Source: Pseudomonas sp. NCCP-436 | GTDB taxonomy: Bacteria > Pseudomonadota > Gammaproteobacteria > Pseudomonadales > Pseudomonadaceae | DNA: 64,000 nt | Assembly (NCBI RefSeq): GCF_019656335.1 | Contig: NZ_BPLZ01000010.1 | Span: 62,001-126,000 of the forward strand | Direction of reading: 5' to 3' | In this document: positions 37,204 through 47,262 of the stretch, piece by piece | Position numbering within the stretch: the first letter of the stretch is position 1 | How the letters are laid out: each line of letters opens with the position of its first letter | Program-made: the position numbers and the translations under genes | Notes under the pieces: model-generated | What the model was told of the DNA's origin: nothing | Seen by the model: only the letters and a program-made list of their open reading frames with translations | Database searches by the model: none

Positions 37204-39987
37204 GTGTACCGGCTCAGGAATGCCATCGGACTTATCGTCAGCCTGCTGCTGATCGGCCTCGCCATTCCGGCCTCGGCGGACACGGTACAGGCTACGGCAC
37301 GCTGGTCCTACCTGATCGATGTCAGTGCACGCCTGGGGCTGGAAGAGGTGCACACCCAGCATCAGCAGTTCCGCCCACTGTCCCGGCAGGCCTTCAATTT
37401 CCCGCCGAGCGAGCGTGCCGTATGGCTGCGCGCCGAACTGCCTGGCAACCGGCAACCCGCCTGGCTCTGGCTGTTCTCGCCAAGGGTGCAGTACCTGGAC
37501 TACTACCTGTTGCGCGACGGCCAGCTGGAACAGCAAGTACACACCGGCGAGGCCAGGCCGCGGGATTCGCGCCCACTGCCATCGCGCTTCTACCTGATGC
37601 CGCTGCCCAACGACGGCCAGGCACGTGTCGCCTATGTCCGCATGACCTCCAACCACCCGCTGATGACCTGGTTCAAGGTGATGGATCAGCGGGAGATGGC
37701 CAGTCTGGATAAATCCGCCTATCTGTACGGCATACTCTTCGGCGCTCTGTTGCTGCTGACCATCTACAACATCATTCGCTTCTTCTACAGCCGCAGCTCC
37801 AGCGGCCTGTGGCTGGCCGGACTGAACATTGGCCTAGCCGTGTGCTCCTCGGCCAACCTGGGGATTTTCGCTCAGTGGCTGCCCGGCCTAGGTTACAACC
37901 AGTCACTGATTGCCGACCTGTCCGCCCTTCTGGCCGCGTTCTGCACCCAGGCCTTCGGTCTGGCCTTCGTTCGCGGCACACCGGCACAGCGCAGCCCGCT
38001 CAACCGCCTGCTACTGATGATCGCCGCTGTTCTGGCGATCTATGCCCTGTGCATCGCCGTTAGCGGACTGCTCTGGTACAGCTCGCTGGTCTACCTGCTG
38101 GTGACGCTGGGCAGCCTGATCCTGCTACTGGTATCGAGCCTGCACTGGCGCTCCGGCTACCAGCCTGCAAGGCTGGTAGCGATCGGCATGCTCGTGTTCA
38201 ATCTCGGCTTCGGCGTCTTCCTTCCCGTACTGCTGGGCTTCGACCAACTTGAGCCGGGCTGGCTGGTACTCGGCGTATTCAGCGTCGCTACCCTTACCAG
38301 CCTGTTACTTGGCGTGTCGCTGACCGAACGTCAACGGCAGATCCAGAGCGATACCCTGAACAAGCACACCGCCCAGGCCGCCAGCACTGCCGAACTGCGA
38401 ACCAAGGCCGAGTTTCTCGCCAAGATCAGCCACGAAATCCGCACGCCGATGAATGGCGTGCTGGGCATGACCGAACTGCTGCTGGGCACCCCGCTGTCGG
38501 CCAAACAGCGCGATTACGTGCAGACTATTCACAGCTCCGGCAACGAGCTACTCACGCTGATCAACGAGATCCTCGATATCTCCAAGCTGGAGTCCGGACA
38601 GATCGAACTGGACGACGTACAGTTCGACCTCGGTGCACTGATCGAAGACTGTCTCGACATCTTCCGCGCCAAGGCCGAACAGCAGAAGGTCGAGCTGATC
38701 AGCTTCACCCAGCCACAGGTGCCGAGAGTCATTAGCGGCGACCCGACACGCCTGCGCCAGGCCCTGCTCAGCCTGCTGGACAATGCCTTCAAACAGACCA
38801 CCGAAGGTGAAATTCTGCTGGTGGCGGCACTCGACAATAGCCAAGGCGGTCATCGCCTGCGCATTGCCGTGCAGGACAGTGGCCGCCCATTGCAGCCGCA
38901 AGAGCGAGACGCACTGCTCAACGCCGAACTACAGAGCCGCGATTTCCTCTCAGCCACCCACCTGGGCGGCCGTCTCGGCCTGATCATCGCACGCCAGCTG
39001 GTACGTCTGATGGGCGGCGAATTCGGCATCCAGAGCGGCAGCAGCCAGGGCACCACATTATGGCTGACCCTGCCACTTGATCCGGCCCGCCTGAAACAGC
39101 CGGAGACAGACCTCGACAGTCCGCTGCAGGGCGCCCGCCTGCTGGTAGTGGACGACAACGACACCTGCCGCAAGGTGCTGGTGCAGCAGTGCAACGCCTG
39201 GGGCCTGCAGGTCAGTGCGGTTCCCTCGGGCAAGGAGGCCCTGGCTCTGCTGCGCACCCGCGCGCACATGCGCGAATACTTCGACGCCGTACTGCTGGAT
39301 CAGGATATGCCGGGCATGAGCGGTATGCAGTTGGCAGCCCGGATCAAGGAAGACCCCAGCCTCAACCACGACATTCTCATCATCATGCTCACCGGCATCA
39401 GCAATGCGCCGAGCAAGGTGATCGCACGCAACGCGGGGATCAAGCGTATCCTCGCCAAACCGGTGGCCGGCTACACACTCAAGACCACGCTCGCCGATGA
39501 GCTGTCACAAAGGCCCAACGACACGCCAGCACAGGCCGCGCCAACCCCGGTCAGTACGCCACTGCATGTGCCAGACGACTTCCGCATCCTGGTGGCCGAG
39601 GACAACAGCATTTCCACCAAGGTGATACGCGGCATGCTCGGCAAGCTCAACCTCAGGCCGGATACCGCCAGCAACGGCAAGGAGGCGCTCGAGGCGATGA
39701 AACGCCAGCACTACGATCTGGTACTGATGGACTGCGAGATGCCAGTGCTCGACGGTTTCTCGGCCACCGAGCAGTTGCGCGCCTGGGAAGCCCGCGAGAA
39801 GCGCCTGCGCACGCCGGTAGTGGCGCTGACCGCGCACATCCTTAACGAGCACAAGGAACGCGCACAGAGCGTCGGCATGGACGGGCACATGTCCAAACCG
39901 GTAGAACTGTCGCAGCTACGCGAACTGATCGAGCACTGGATCGGCGAGCGCGAACGACGTCGCCAGCGTGACGCTCAGCCACACTGA
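37204..39987 (+). CDS. retS: Hybrid sensor kinase RetS
   Basis: This 927-residue protein with a GTG start (AAGGGA upstream) has a signal/anchor, then a periplasmic 7TMR-DISMED2 domain (~25-170) and seven membrane helices (~180-385). A HisKA domain has [12 protein letters not shown] (His410). The HATPase domain has weak motifs: '[12 protein letters not shown]' for the N box, DSGRPL for the usual DxGxG, and GGRLGLII for G2. Two receivers have acceptor Asp699 (LLDQDMPG) and Asp843 (LMDCEMPV). In P. aeruginosa RetS blocks GacS by direct binding and so favours acute over chronic (biofilm, T6SS) behaviour. Position after purD matches that species. Confidence 0.95.
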   Translation: MYRLRNAIGLIVSLLLIGLAIPASADTVQATARWSYLIDVSARLGLEEVHTQHQQFRPLSRQAFNFPPSERAVWLRAELPGNRQPAWLWLFSPRVQYLDYYLLRDGQLEQQVHTGEARPRDSRPLPSRFYLMPLPNDGQARVAYVRMTSNHPLMTWFKVMDQREMASLDKSAYLYGILFGALLLLTIYNIIRFFYSRSSSGLWLAGLNIGLAVCSSANLGIFAQWLPGLGYNQSLIADLSALLAAFCTQAFGLAFVRGTPAQRSPLNRLLLMIAAVLAIYALCIAVSGLLWYSSLVYLLVTLGSLILLLVSSLHWRSGYQPARLVAIGMLVFNLGFGVFLPVLLGFDQLEPGWLVLGVFSVATLTSLLLGVSLTERQRQIQSDTLNKHTAQAASTAELRTKAEFLAKISHEIRTPMNGVLGMTELLLGTPLSAKQRDYVQTIHSSGNELLTLINEILDISKLESGQIELDDVQFDLGALIEDCLDIFRAKAEQQKVELISFTQPQVPRVISGDPTRLRQALLSLLDNAFKQTTEGEILLVAALDNSQGGHRLRIAVQDSGRPLQPQERDALLNAELQSRDFLSATHLGGRLGLIIARQLVRLMGGEFGIQSGSSQGTTLWLTLPLDPARLKQPETDLDSPLQGARLLVVDDNDTCRKVLVQQCNAWGLQVSAVPSGKEALALLRTRAHMREYFDAVLLDQDMPGMSGMQLAARIKEDPSLNHDILIIMLTGISNAPSKVIARNAGIKRILAKPVAGYTLKTTLADELSQRPNDTPAQAAPTPVSTPLHVPDDFRILVAEDNSISTKVIRGMLGKLNLRPDTASNGKEALEAMKRQHYDLVLMDCEMPVLDGFSATEQLRAWEAREKRLRTPVVALTAHILNEHKERAQSVGMDGHMSKPVELSQLRELIEHWIGERERRRQRDAQPH

Positions 39988-40031
39988 GCGTCTACCCATC
40001 TCCTCCGCCCGTTAGCGAGCCCCGTACAACC

Positions 40032-40628
40032 ATGGCCTCTGATCCGTTCAGCCTGTATCTGAAGATGCTGGTGCTCTACAGCCCGTTCTTCGTACTGTCA
40101 TGCTTCATCAGCCTGAGCCGCGGCTACACCCTGAAGGAACGCAAGCGCCTAGCCTGGCGCGTGGCGTTGGGCACGCTGGTTGCCAGCGTTCTGCTGTACC
40201 TGTTCGGCAAGCACATCTTCACCCTGTTCGGCATCACCATCGACGCCTTCCGCATCGGTGCCGGCAGCGTGCTGTTCATTTCCGCCCTTGGCATGGCACA
40301 GGGCAAGCCGGCAGTGCAGAGCGGCAATCTGCACCAGGACGTGACCATCGTACCGCTGACCATCCCCATCACCGTCGGCCCCGGTACCATCGGCGCTCTG
40401 CTGCTGATGGGCGCCAGCCAGCCACACTGGGATGAAAAGCTGGCCGCCGTGCTGGCAATCCTTCTCGCCAGCCTCACCGTCGGCGTGGTGCTGTACCTGT
40501 CCAACCAGTTCGAGCGCCTGCTCGGCGAACAGGGCCTGCAAATCGTCAGCCGACTGATGGGACTCTTCGTCTGCGCACTGGCCGCCCAGATCATATTCAC
40601 CGGGGTAAAAAACTACCTGATGAGCTGA
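40032..40628 (+). CDS. MarC-family integral membrane protein
   Basis: This 198-residue protein has six predicted helices and the MarC/YhgN pattern: 'YSPFFVLSCFISLSRGYT', FGITIDAFRIGAGSVLFISA, 'IVPLTIPITVGPGTIGALL' and a final ISRLMGLFVCALAAQIIFTG. The PLTIPITVGPG segment is the family signature. The family's transport substrate is unknown; the old link to multiple antibiotic resistance was not confirmed. It follows retS by 44 bases and may be read with it. A GC hairpin follows. Confidence 0.9.
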   Translation: MASDPFSLYLKMLVLYSPFFVLSCFISLSRGYTLKERKRLAWRVALGTLVASVLLYLFGKHIFTLFGITIDAFRIGAGSVLFISALGMAQGKPAVQSGNLHQDVTIVPLTIPITVGPGTIGALLLMGASQPHWDEKLAAVLAILLASLTVGVVLYLSNQFERLLGEQGLQIVSRLMGLFVCALAAQIIFTGVKNYLMS

Positions 40629-40629
40629 A

Positions 40630-40659
40630 GCTGCGGCTGCGCCATGGGCAGTCCGCAGC
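40630..40659. terminator. Hairpin between the convergent marC-like and hemerythrin genes
   Basis: GCTGCGG (40630-40636) and CCGCAGC (40653-40659) pair, with inner TGC/GCA pairing, just after the marC-like stop. It could serve both convergent genes. No T-run. Confidence 0.5.
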
Positions 40660-40700
40660 CCCGGATGCGCCGCAAAGGCCCTGACCCTTCTGCGGCTTCT

Positions 40701-41144
40701 TCAGGCGGACTTTTTCAGTTCGTCGTAGGCACGCAGGTATTCCTGCGCCAGAGTTTTCTTCTGCCGCTCACCCAGCAGTTTACCGGCCCGCTGGAAGAAA
40801 CCATGCTCCTCTTCGCCGAGGTGATGCTCGACCTTCTCCGCCAGCGCTCTGGCCTTCGGCAGCCACCCGGGGCTGCTGAGTGCAGTCTGCGCCAGCTCCT
40901 CGATCAGTTCGTCCATTTCATGATGCTCGGCGATAGCGTGGCGCGACAGCTCCACGCCGCCATCCAGCTGCAGCAGCGGCACATAGAAGTGGCGTTCCTC
41001 GGCGAGCGAGTGGACCTCCAGTTCATTCCGCAGGCGGGTAAAGCCCTCCTCCCGTTCGGGCGAGTCGCCACGGGTGGCGAGCAGTTGCTGGGCCAGCTCA
41101 CGCTGGATTTCATGGCTGATGCGCAGAGCTTCGAATATCGTCAT
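40701..41144 (-). CDS. Hemerythrin HHE cation-binding domain protein
   Basis: This 147-residue four-helix protein carries the di-iron ligand pattern. His in ISHEIQRELA, HSLAEERHFYVPLL (H-x3-E-x2-H), HHEMDELIEEL and HHLGEEEHGFF fit a hemerythrin-like site. The start at 41144 (MTIFEALRISHE) has GAGAGAGG upstream. Such proteins bind O2, NO or iron, or act in oxidative stress defence. It is soluble and cytoplasmic, since no signal peptide is seen. The exact role is not determined. Confidence 0.87.
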   Translation of the reverse strand: MTIFEALRISHEIQRELAQQLLATRGDSPEREEGFTRLRNELEVHSLAEERHFYVPLLQLDGGVELSRHAIAEHHEMDELIEELAQTALSSPGWLPKARALAEKVEHHLGEEEHGFFQRAGKLLGERQKKTLAQEYLRAYDELKKSA

Positions 41145-41307
41145 GACGGCACCTCTCTCGGACGGCGGCCTGGCGGCCACCTGGCTTGTATGCGAAAAGT
41201 GCCGCCCTTGCGGCGGCTACGGTGTTGCAACCGCCCCATCGTCTGCGGCGACTTTTCGTACAGAAGCTAGACCGCGACAAGTGCAATAGGTGCCCAAATC
41301 GCTTCGT

Positions 41308-41574
41308 TCAGCGCAGCTGGCTGTCCTTGCTGCCACGCCGGTTGTAGCCAGCAAATGCGGCCTGGGCGCGGTCCTCCTCGGTCTGACAGGTTACGCACAG
41401 GCGCACGCCGGCGATGGCCTGGCGCCTCGCCTCGGGAATGACCGCGTCGCAAACTTCGCAGTAGTGCAGGCTTTCGCCCCGGGGCAGACGGCTGCGGGCC
41501 CGCGCAATGGCGTCCTCGATACTGCTGTCAATCTGCTGCTGTACCGCATCGTCGTTTGCCCAGCCACTGGCCAT
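41308..41574 (-). CDS. DksA/TraR-type C4 zinc-finger protein
   Basis: This 88-residue protein starts MASGWANDDAVQQQIDSSIE. It has a helical N-terminus ending in ARARSRLPRGESLHY and a four-cysteine zinc finger CEVC ... CVTC separated by about 18 residues. It is a short relative of DksA lacking most of the coiled coil, like YbiI and TraR. GGAGAAAGGTC precedes the ATG. TraR-size proteins bind the RNA polymerase secondary channel; whether this one does is not known. Confidence 0.87.
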   Translation of the reverse strand: MASGWANDDAVQQQIDSSIEDAIARARSRLPRGESLHYCEVCDAVIPEARRQAIAGVRLCVTCQTEEDRAQAAFAGYNRRGSKDSQLR

Positions 41575-41647
41575 GACCTTTCTCCTCCCGCAACGCTCGG
41601 CCTGAAAGGTATGCGCCAGGACAGCCGCCAATGCAAGAGGCCACCGG

Positions 41648-42520
41648 CTATTCGCGAACCTCCATGAACTCCCGCGCCCAGCGGATGTAATCCTCAGGCA
41701 GGGTGTACTTGTGGGTCAGCTCGGTGGCGTTGAGATCGCAAGGCTGGATGCCGCGCTGCTCGCGCAGGCAGTCGTATGTGGCCTTGATCGCCGCGAAGAA
41801 TGCAGCATGACCATTGACCACGATACGCACACCCAGACTGGCCAGACGCTGGTCATCGCGCAGTAGCGGGTTGCCATAGGTGACCAGCATCAGGGGCACG
41901 CGAAGGCCTTCGGCGATCTGTTCCAGATGTTCGAAATCCTTAACCCCAACCAGGCAGATGGCATCGGCACCGGCCTCCTGGTAAGCCCGAGTACGGCGGA
42001 TCAGCTCCTCCAGCTCCAGCACTCCGGCGTGGCTGCGGGCAATGATGGCCAATTCGGGATCGATACGAGCCTCCAGTGCGGCAAGGATCTTGCCTACCCC
42101 CTCCTCGATACTGATCAGATCCGTCGACTTGCGGCCGAATTGCGCCGGCAGCAGCGTATCCTCAATAGTCAGAGCGGCAACACCGGCACGCTCCAGCTCC
42201 ACCACCGTGCGCATTACGTTGAGCGCGTTGCCATAACCGTGGTCGGCATCGGCGATCACCGGCAACCGGGCGACACGGCCGATACGGGCGGCCTGCTCAA
42301 CGAACTCGCTGAGGGTAATCAGCGCGAAGTCCGGCGCGCCCAGTACCTGAAGGGAGGCAACAGAGCCGCCAAGGATGCCAACCTCGAATTCGAGATCGGC
42401 GGCGATGCGTGCCGAGAGGGGATCGAAAACCGAGGCCGTGTGATAGCAGCGTTCGGATGCCAGCAGAGCCCGGAAGGCTATGCGCAGCTCATGATGGGAT
42501 GCACGTTGCAGGATGGGCAT
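41648..42520 (-). CDS. Isocitrate lyase/PEP mutase superfamily, oxaloacetate decarboxylase-like
   Basis: This 290-residue TIM-barrel protein is very close in motif order to the P. aeruginosa oxaloacetate decarboxylase (PA4872). It has [20 protein letters not shown] with the active-site Ser region replaced by '[17 protein letters not shown]', the metal-binding [16 protein letters not shown] and [12 protein letters not shown]. '[15 protein letters not shown]' and [14 protein letters not shown] complete the barrel. It lacks the KRCGH catalytic Cys motif of true isocitrate lyase. The enzyme decarboxylates oxaloacetate to pyruvate with Mg2+; identity here is by similarity and synteny. A roughly 280-base divergent gap follows upstream. 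Confidence 0.85.
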   Translation of the reverse strand: MPILQRASHHELRIAFRALLASERCYHTASVFDPLSARIAADLEFEVGILGGSVASLQVLGAPDFALITLSEFVEQAARIGRVARLPVIADADHGYGNALNVMRTVVELERAGVAALTIEDTLLPAQFGRKSTDLISIEEGVGKILAALEARIDPELAIIARSHAGVLELEELIRRTRAYQEAGADAICLVGVKDFEHLEQIAEGLRVPLMLVTYGNPLLRDDQRLASLGVRIVVNGHAAFFAAIKATYDCLREQRGIQPCDLNATELTHKYTLPEDYIRWAREFMEVRE

Positions 42521-42804
42521 GGGGTGTATTCCAAAGTCAGTTGAAGCATTTTCTCGTTGTAGTTATGCAGGAACGAGACAATCCAGAGCTCGGGACGGCT
42601 GTCTCAGTTTTTATCGGATAGCGCCGACAAAAGGACATTCGCCTTCTGGCCCTGGAATAGCCTCGCTGCGACATAGAACATAACCTGTTCGCCTGTCGCT
42701 CGGCTGTCACATTGATGATTTTTCACATGACATCCCGACATCCGGACTAGCCCTTGCGCTTCAGGCAGGCGATCATCTGAGCATTTCCGCAAACTGCAGA
42801 CGCC

Positions 42805-43533
42805 ATGACCGCTACCACCGACAGCCGCACTCCGACGCACAAGCCCCGCCCGCTGATCGATCTGGCCATCAGCCTCCTGATTCCATCCCTCATCCTGATG
42901 AAGCTCAGCGCCGAGGATCGTCTGGGAGCTGACGGCGCGCTGATCCTGGCACTGGCCTTCCCGCTGGCCTGGGGCACCTTCGAACTGATCCGTTACCGCA
43001 AGTTCAACTTTATCGCCCTTCTCGGCCTGGCCAGCGTAGCGCTGACCGGGGGTATCGGTCTGCTCAAACTCGACACCCAATGGCTTGCCATCAAGGAAGC
43101 CCTGATTCCTGGACTGATCGGCATCGCCGTACTGGTCTCGACACGTACCCGCTACCCGCTGATCCGTACGCTGCTGTTCAACCGCAGCGTGCTCAACGTC
43201 GATAAAATTCACGAACGTCTGGAACAGGGCGGCCATGTCGAACACTTCGAAACACGCCTGATGCGGGCCACCTACTGGCTCAGCGGCACCTTCTTCTTCT
43301 CCTCGTTCATGAACTACGTGCTGGCCAAGTGGCTGGTGACCAGCCCGGCCGGCACCGCGGCCTTCAACGACGAACTGGGCCGCATGACCCTGCTCAGCTA
43401 TCCGATGATTGCCATTCCCTCGATGATCATGCTGATGGCCATCTTCTACTACCTGTGGAAGACCATCCACGGCCTGACCGGCCTGAGCCTGGAGGAGATC
43501 ATGGCCAATAACGGGCAGGAGTCGCAGTCCTGA
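42805..43533 (+). CDS. VC0807-family integral membrane protein
   Basis: This 242-residue protein has about six hydrophobic helices (LIDLAISLLIPSLILMKL, 'LILALAFPLAWGTFELI', 'FNFIALLGLASVALTGGIGL', 'TYWLSGTFFFSSFMNYVLAK', 'SYPMIAIPSMIMLMAIFYY'). I associate this layout with the VC0807 family, conserved in Vibrio and Pseudomonas and resembling intracellular septation protein A. No function is established. The 284 bases upstream (42521-42804) contain no gene. Confidence 0.72.
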   Translation: MTATTDSRTPTHKPRPLIDLAISLLIPSLILMKLSAEDRLGADGALILALAFPLAWGTFELIRYRKFNFIALLGLASVALTGGIGLLKLDTQWLAIKEALIPGLIGIAVLVSTRTRYPLIRTLLFNRSVLNVDKIHERLEQGGHVEHFETRLMRATYWLSGTFFFSSFMNYVLAKWLVTSPAGTAAFNDELGRMTLLSYPMIAIPSMIMLMAIFYYLWKTIHGLTGLSLEEIMANNGQESQS

Positions 43534-43582
43534 GCCGCAAATTGCAGCACACTATGACAGTCGACTGAGGCGCTTCGCAGCG

Positions 43583-44005
43583 GTGCTCACAGGGCTGTTT
43601 TTCTCCGCATTCCTTGCCGCCACCCTGCTGCCTCTTCAGTCCGAGGCAATACTGGTGGCGTTGCTGCTCGGCGGCGCACACGCCACCTGGCTGCTGCTTG
43701 TAGTCGCTACGGCCGGCAACGTATTGGGCTCACTGGTGAACTGGCTGCTGGGTCGCTCGCTGGAGCGCTACCGCCAGCGCCGCTGGTTTCCTGTCAGCGA
43801 GGCGCGCCTGCAGCAGGCACAGCGCTGGTATGCACGCAATGGCTGCTGGTCGCTGCTGTTGAGCTGGATGCCGCTGATCGGTGATCCACTGACTCTGGCT
43901 GCAGGTGTGATGCGCGAACCGCTATGGCGCTTCCTGCTGCTGGTCGGGCTGGCAAAGGTCGGGCGCTACGCCGTGCTGGCCGGTGCCACACTGGCATGGC
44001 TCTGA
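43583..44005 (+). CDS. YqaA-family small membrane protein
   Basis: This 140-residue protein has the SNARE-associated/DedA-like YqaA core: SAFLAATLLPLQSEAILVAL, 'VATAGNVLGSLVNWLLGRSL', and after the reentrant region 'LLLSWMPLIGDPLTLAAGVM'. The GTG start at 43583 is used because no ATG is in frame; GAGG lies 13 bases upstream, a little far. Members of this superfamily are thought to move lipids or protons; the specific role is unknown. Confidence 0.82.
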   Translation: MLTGLFFSAFLAATLLPLQSEAILVALLLGGAHATWLLLVVATAGNVLGSLVNWLLGRSLERYRQRRWFPVSEARLQQAQRWYARNGCWSLLLSWMPLIGDPLTLAAGVMREPLWRFLLLVGLAKVGRYAVLAGATLAWL

Positions 44006-44181
44006 GAACCGGCAAGTGCCATGGGAGTTTCCACACGAGGTGCGAGGACATACTCGGTAACGCCACGAATGCGTGTAGTTGTTGAGCATCGCCCGCTCCT
44101 CCGTGATACTGCGCAGCGCACCGTGCAGGCCTGACACGTCCGCGCCCAGCATGACCGACCATAAGGTCGAAGAACAATAGC

Positions 44182-44230
44182 CTCGATAGGGGGCGAATGG
44201 CCCGCCATACCGCCTCATGGGCCTATCGAG
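44182..44230. repeat. 9-bp inverted repeat in the leader of the UPF0104 gene
   Basis: CTCGATAGG (44182-44190) and CCTATCGAG (44222-44230) are perfect inverted copies separated by 31 bases. The right arm ends one base before the GAGGAG ribosome site (44232-44237) of the next gene, so it could be a regulator site or a leader RNA stem. The rest of the 44006-44242 gap holds no supported gene. Confidence 0.5.
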
Positions 44231-44242
44231 TGAGGAGTTCAA

Positions 44243-45220
44243 GTGTCCGTTGTTGAAGCCAAACCCAAATTGAAGCGCAGTGACCTGATCTGGTCTCTGA
44301 TTGGTCTGGGTGCCGTCGCGCTGTCCTGTTTCCTGCTCTATCGCGAAGTACGCAACATCTCCCTTGACGAGATTGCCGACAGTCTGCGAGCCATCTCCCA
44401 CCTGAACTGGCTGCTGGCCGGCATCGCCACGCTCGGTGCCTACTGGGCGCTGGCCTGGTACGACCGTATCGCCGTGGCCCATCTGGGCAAGCAGATTCCC
44501 TGGCGTTTCATAACCCTGTGCTCATTCACCACCTATGCCCTGGCGCACAACATCGGCGCCTCAGTGTTCTCTGGCGCGGTAGTACGCTACCGCGCCTATC
44601 GCAGCAAAGGCCTCACGCCCCAGGAAATCGGCATTCTCATCGTCTTCTGCTCCTTTACCTTCGTCCTCGGCACCATTCTCGCCAGCGGCTGCGTACTGAT
44701 CGCCCAACCCGACCTGATCCACCGCGTCATGGATGTCAGCCCGCTGGTCTCGATGGTCATCGGCACAGTGTTGCTGACGATGGTGGTACTCTACGTATTC
44801 GGCTCCTGGCGCCAGTTCAAACCCTGGACGCTGGGCAAGGTGCATGTCGAGTATCCGCGTCTGCCGATCGTCAGCCGCCAACTGCTGGCCGGCCCACTGG
44901 AATTGCTCTGCGCCGCGGCAATCATTTACTTTGCTTTGCCGGCCGACAACCATCCGGGCTACCTGGTGGTACTCGGCGTATTCCTCGCGTCCTTCTCTCT
45001 GGCGCTGCTTTCCCACGCCCCGGGCGGCCTCGGCGTGCTGGAGGTGACCTTCCTCGCCGCCCTGCCGGAAATCCCGCCGTCGGACGTGCTGGCAGCGCTG
45101 ATCGTGTTCCGTTGCTTCTACCTGCTGACCCCCTTCGCCCTGTCGCTGCTGGTGGTTCTAGGCTTCGAGTGGACGCAGTGGAAGCACAAGCAAAGGGAGG
45201 ACATCGACCTGTCTTCCTAA
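44243..45220 (+). CDS. UPF0104/YbhN-like lysylphosphatidylglycerol-synthase-type membrane protein
   Basis: This 325-residue protein has about eight helices and the LPG_synthase_TM fold. It shows 'SFTTYALAHNIGASVFSGAV', VRYRAYRSKGLTPQEIGILI and 'FSLALLSHAPGGLGVLEVTF', the conserved YbhN/MprF flippase-domain motifs. It lacks the cytosolic aminoacyl-transferase domain of MprF. GTG start at 44243, with GAGGAG five bases upstream. It may move lipids across the inner membrane (family inference). Confidence 0.88.
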   Translation: MSVVEAKPKLKRSDLIWSLIGLGAVALSCFLLYREVRNISLDEIADSLRAISHLNWLLAGIATLGAYWALAWYDRIAVAHLGKQIPWRFITLCSFTTYALAHNIGASVFSGAVVRYRAYRSKGLTPQEIGILIVFCSFTFVLGTILASGCVLIAQPDLIHRVMDVSPLVSMVIGTVLLTMVVLYVFGSWRQFKPWTLGKVHVEYPRLPIVSRQLLAGPLELLCAAAIIYFALPADNHPGYLVVLGVFLASFSLALLSHAPGGLGVLEVTFLAALPEIPPSDVLAALIVFRCFYLLTPFALSLLVVLGFEWTQWKHKQREDIDLSS

Positions 45221-45335
45221 AGACGTGCCGCTCAGTCGGCACAAGGCGCCCCCTGACGTAGAATATCTGACCGCCTGCCTGCGGGGCGTTGCCATTCGAC
45301 GTCATCCCCCCTTGGTAATTCTGGCTGTCCTGATC

Positions 45336-46601
45336 ATGTCCATCCTTTCCCCTGCCCGCGCCTGCGGCATTGACTTCGGCACGTCCAATTCCACCGTCGG
45401 CTGGCTTCGTCCCGGCCAGCCGAACCTGCTGGAGCTCGAAGACGGCAGGATCACCCTGCCCTCGGTGATATTTTTCAATACCGAGGAGCGCCGCCCTGTC
45501 TACGGTCGCCAGGCACTCCAGGAGTATCTGGAAGGCTACGAAGGCCGCCTGATGCGCTCGCTGAAAAGCCTGCTGGGCTCCAGGCTGCTGAAGAGCGAGA
45601 CCACCGTACTCGGCAGCGCCCTGCCGTTCCGGGAACTGCTCGGTTTCTTCATCGGTGAACTGAAGAAACGCGCCGAATCCCAGGCCAGTCGCACCTTTGA
45701 GGAGGTAGTACTGGGCCGCCCGGTATTCTTCGTCGATGACGACTCGGCCGCCGACCAGGAAGCACAGAACACCCTGGTGGCAGTAGCGCATAAGCTCGGT
45801 TTCAAGGAGGTGTCGTTCCAGTACGAACCTATCGCCGCGGCCTTCGACTACGAGTCGACGCTGGAGCGCGAAGAGCTGGTGTTGATCATCGATATCGGCG
45901 GCGGCACCTCGGACTTCTCCCTGGTGCGTCTGGCCCCGCAACGCCACCACCAGGCCGATCGGCAGAGCGACATCCTTGCTACCGGCGGCGTGCATATCGG
46001 CGGCAACGACTTCGACAAGCAACTGTCATTGGCAGGGGTGATGCCGCTATTCGGCTACGGCAGCCGGATGAAGAGCGATGCTTTCATGCCGACCAGCTAC
46101 CACCTGAATCTGGCCACCTGGCACACCATCAACGCGCTGTACGCGCAGAAGACCCAACTGGCCCTGCAGAACATGCGCTACGACATCGTCGACGCTACCG
46201 GCATCGACCGCCTGTTCAGCCTGATCGAACAGCGCGCCGGACACTGGCTGGCCATGCGGGTGGAAGACAGCAAGATCGCCCTGAGCGAACGGGATCTCTG
46301 CCCTATCGACCTTTCACGCATCGAGCCGGGGCTGGTCGCCGAACTGACCCGCGAACTGTTCGAGAGCGCTATCGAACCGCTGCTTGAACGCATCCGCGCC
46401 AGCCTCGCACAACTTCTGAGTAACGCCGACATCAAGGCGGATCAGGTCGATACGCTGTTCTTTACCGGCGGCTCCAGTGGTGTTTCGGCCCTACGCCGGA
46501 GCCTCGCGGCGATGCTGCCCAACGCCCGCAGCGTCGAGGGCAATACCTTCGGCAGCATCGGCAGCGGCTTGGCCATCGAGGCCTGGAAGCGTTACGGATA
46601 G
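45336..46601 (+). CDS. Hsp70-family protein (YegD-like)
   Basis: This 421-residue Hsp70/actin-fold ATPase lacks the substrate-binding domain. Phosphate-1 loop CGIDFGTSNSTVGWLRPG, phosphate-2 loop LVLIIDIGGGTSDFSLVRL, 'VHIGGNDFDKQLSLAGVMPL' and the adenosine motif FFTGGSSGVSALRRSL are all present. The start at 45336 (MSILSPARACGIDFG) is chosen by similarity; the frame continues upstream to 45225 without support. E. coli YegD is the nearest well-known relative; clients and function are not established. Confidence 0.88.
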   Translation: MSILSPARACGIDFGTSNSTVGWLRPGQPNLLELEDGRITLPSVIFFNTEERRPVYGRQALQEYLEGYEGRLMRSLKSLLGSRLLKSETTVLGSALPFRELLGFFIGELKKRAESQASRTFEEVVLGRPVFFVDDDSAADQEAQNTLVAVAHKLGFKEVSFQYEPIAAAFDYESTLEREELVLIIDIGGGTSDFSLVRLAPQRHHQADRQSDILATGGVHIGGNDFDKQLSLAGVMPLFGYGSRMKSDAFMPTSYHLNLATWHTINALYAQKTQLALQNMRYDIVDATGIDRLFSLIEQRAGHWLAMRVEDSKIALSERDLCPIDLSRIEPGLVAELTRELFESAIEPLLERIRASLAQLLSNADIKADQVDTLFFTGGSSGVSALRRSLAAMLPNARSVEGNTFGSIGSGLAIEAWKRYG

Positions 46602-46728
46602 CCGGACACAGAGAAAGTCAGCGCGGAGTGTCCCGTTACTTGGGTACAATCCGCCGGCTTGCGTCCAGTCTGACTTAGATCCGCAAACATTCAGACCTTG
46701 CCCCACAGAACCGCCGAGGAGGCATCCG

Positions 46729-47262
46729 ATGAAAGCCCTGCTGGAAGAACTGATCGCCCGGATAAGCTCCGGCTGCCTGCCCGATGCAGAAATCCTGCGC
46801 ATCGCCAGCGAGGCGGCACAGGCCTATGCGGATCCAGCGGCCTTCCTCGCCGCCAATCCGGACGTCAACTACGACGACGACTTCCCCATCCCCCTTGGCG
46901 AATGGGTAGTGGTCGGCAGCCTGCCTGACACCGTGCTGTTTCAGGCCGACAGCTACGAAGAGCTGTTCCAGCGCATTACCGAATCCTTCGGCCCGCAGGT
47001 ACAGTTCGCACTCAAGCCCAAGCAACTAGCCAAAACCGAGCCACTCAAGGCGCTCAACCGCATCCAGGTGCAGCTCTCGGCCCTGTCTCCGGAAACCGGC
47101 GGCTACACCCTGGTGGACTTCAGCGAACCGCTGGACGACGAACTTCAGACCGTACTGGTCTACAGCAGTGACCTGACACGCGTAATGGAGCTGGCGGTGG
47201 AGGCAGGCATCTACGCCGCACCGTCACTGGAAGCGCTGAAGGCCGCGCAGACTGAAGAATAA
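46729..47262 (+). CDS. Conserved hypothetical acidic protein
   Basis: This 177-residue soluble acidic protein starts MKALLEELIARISSGCLPDA, with an excellent GAGGAGG ribosome site (46716-46722). The open frame extends upstream to 46477 but overlaps the Hsp70-like gene and lacks a site. No signal peptide, membrane helix or known catalytic motif is seen. I do not recognise a named family; it looks like a Pseudomonas-conserved protein of unknown role. Confidence 0.75.
   Translation: MKALLEELIARISSGCLPDAEILRIASEAAQAYADPAAFLAANPDVNYDDDFPIPLGEWVVVGSLPDTVLFQADSYEELFQRITESFGPQVQFALKPKQLAKTEPLKALNRIQVQLSALSPETGGYTLVDFSEPLDDELQTVLVYSSDLTRVMELAVEAGIYAAPSLEALKAAQTEE

Noticed and set aside
41648..42520. 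Isocitrate lyase or methylisocitrate lyase
   Set aside because: The catalytic KKCGH/KRCGH motif is missing and length and motifs fit the oxaloacetate decarboxylase branch.
43922..44482. Minus-strand frame covering the gap before the UPF0104 gene (contains MLNNYTHSWRYRVC)
   Set aside because: It overlaps two genes on the plus strand at both ends; the middle looks slightly protein-like but no family is recognised and no start site stands out.
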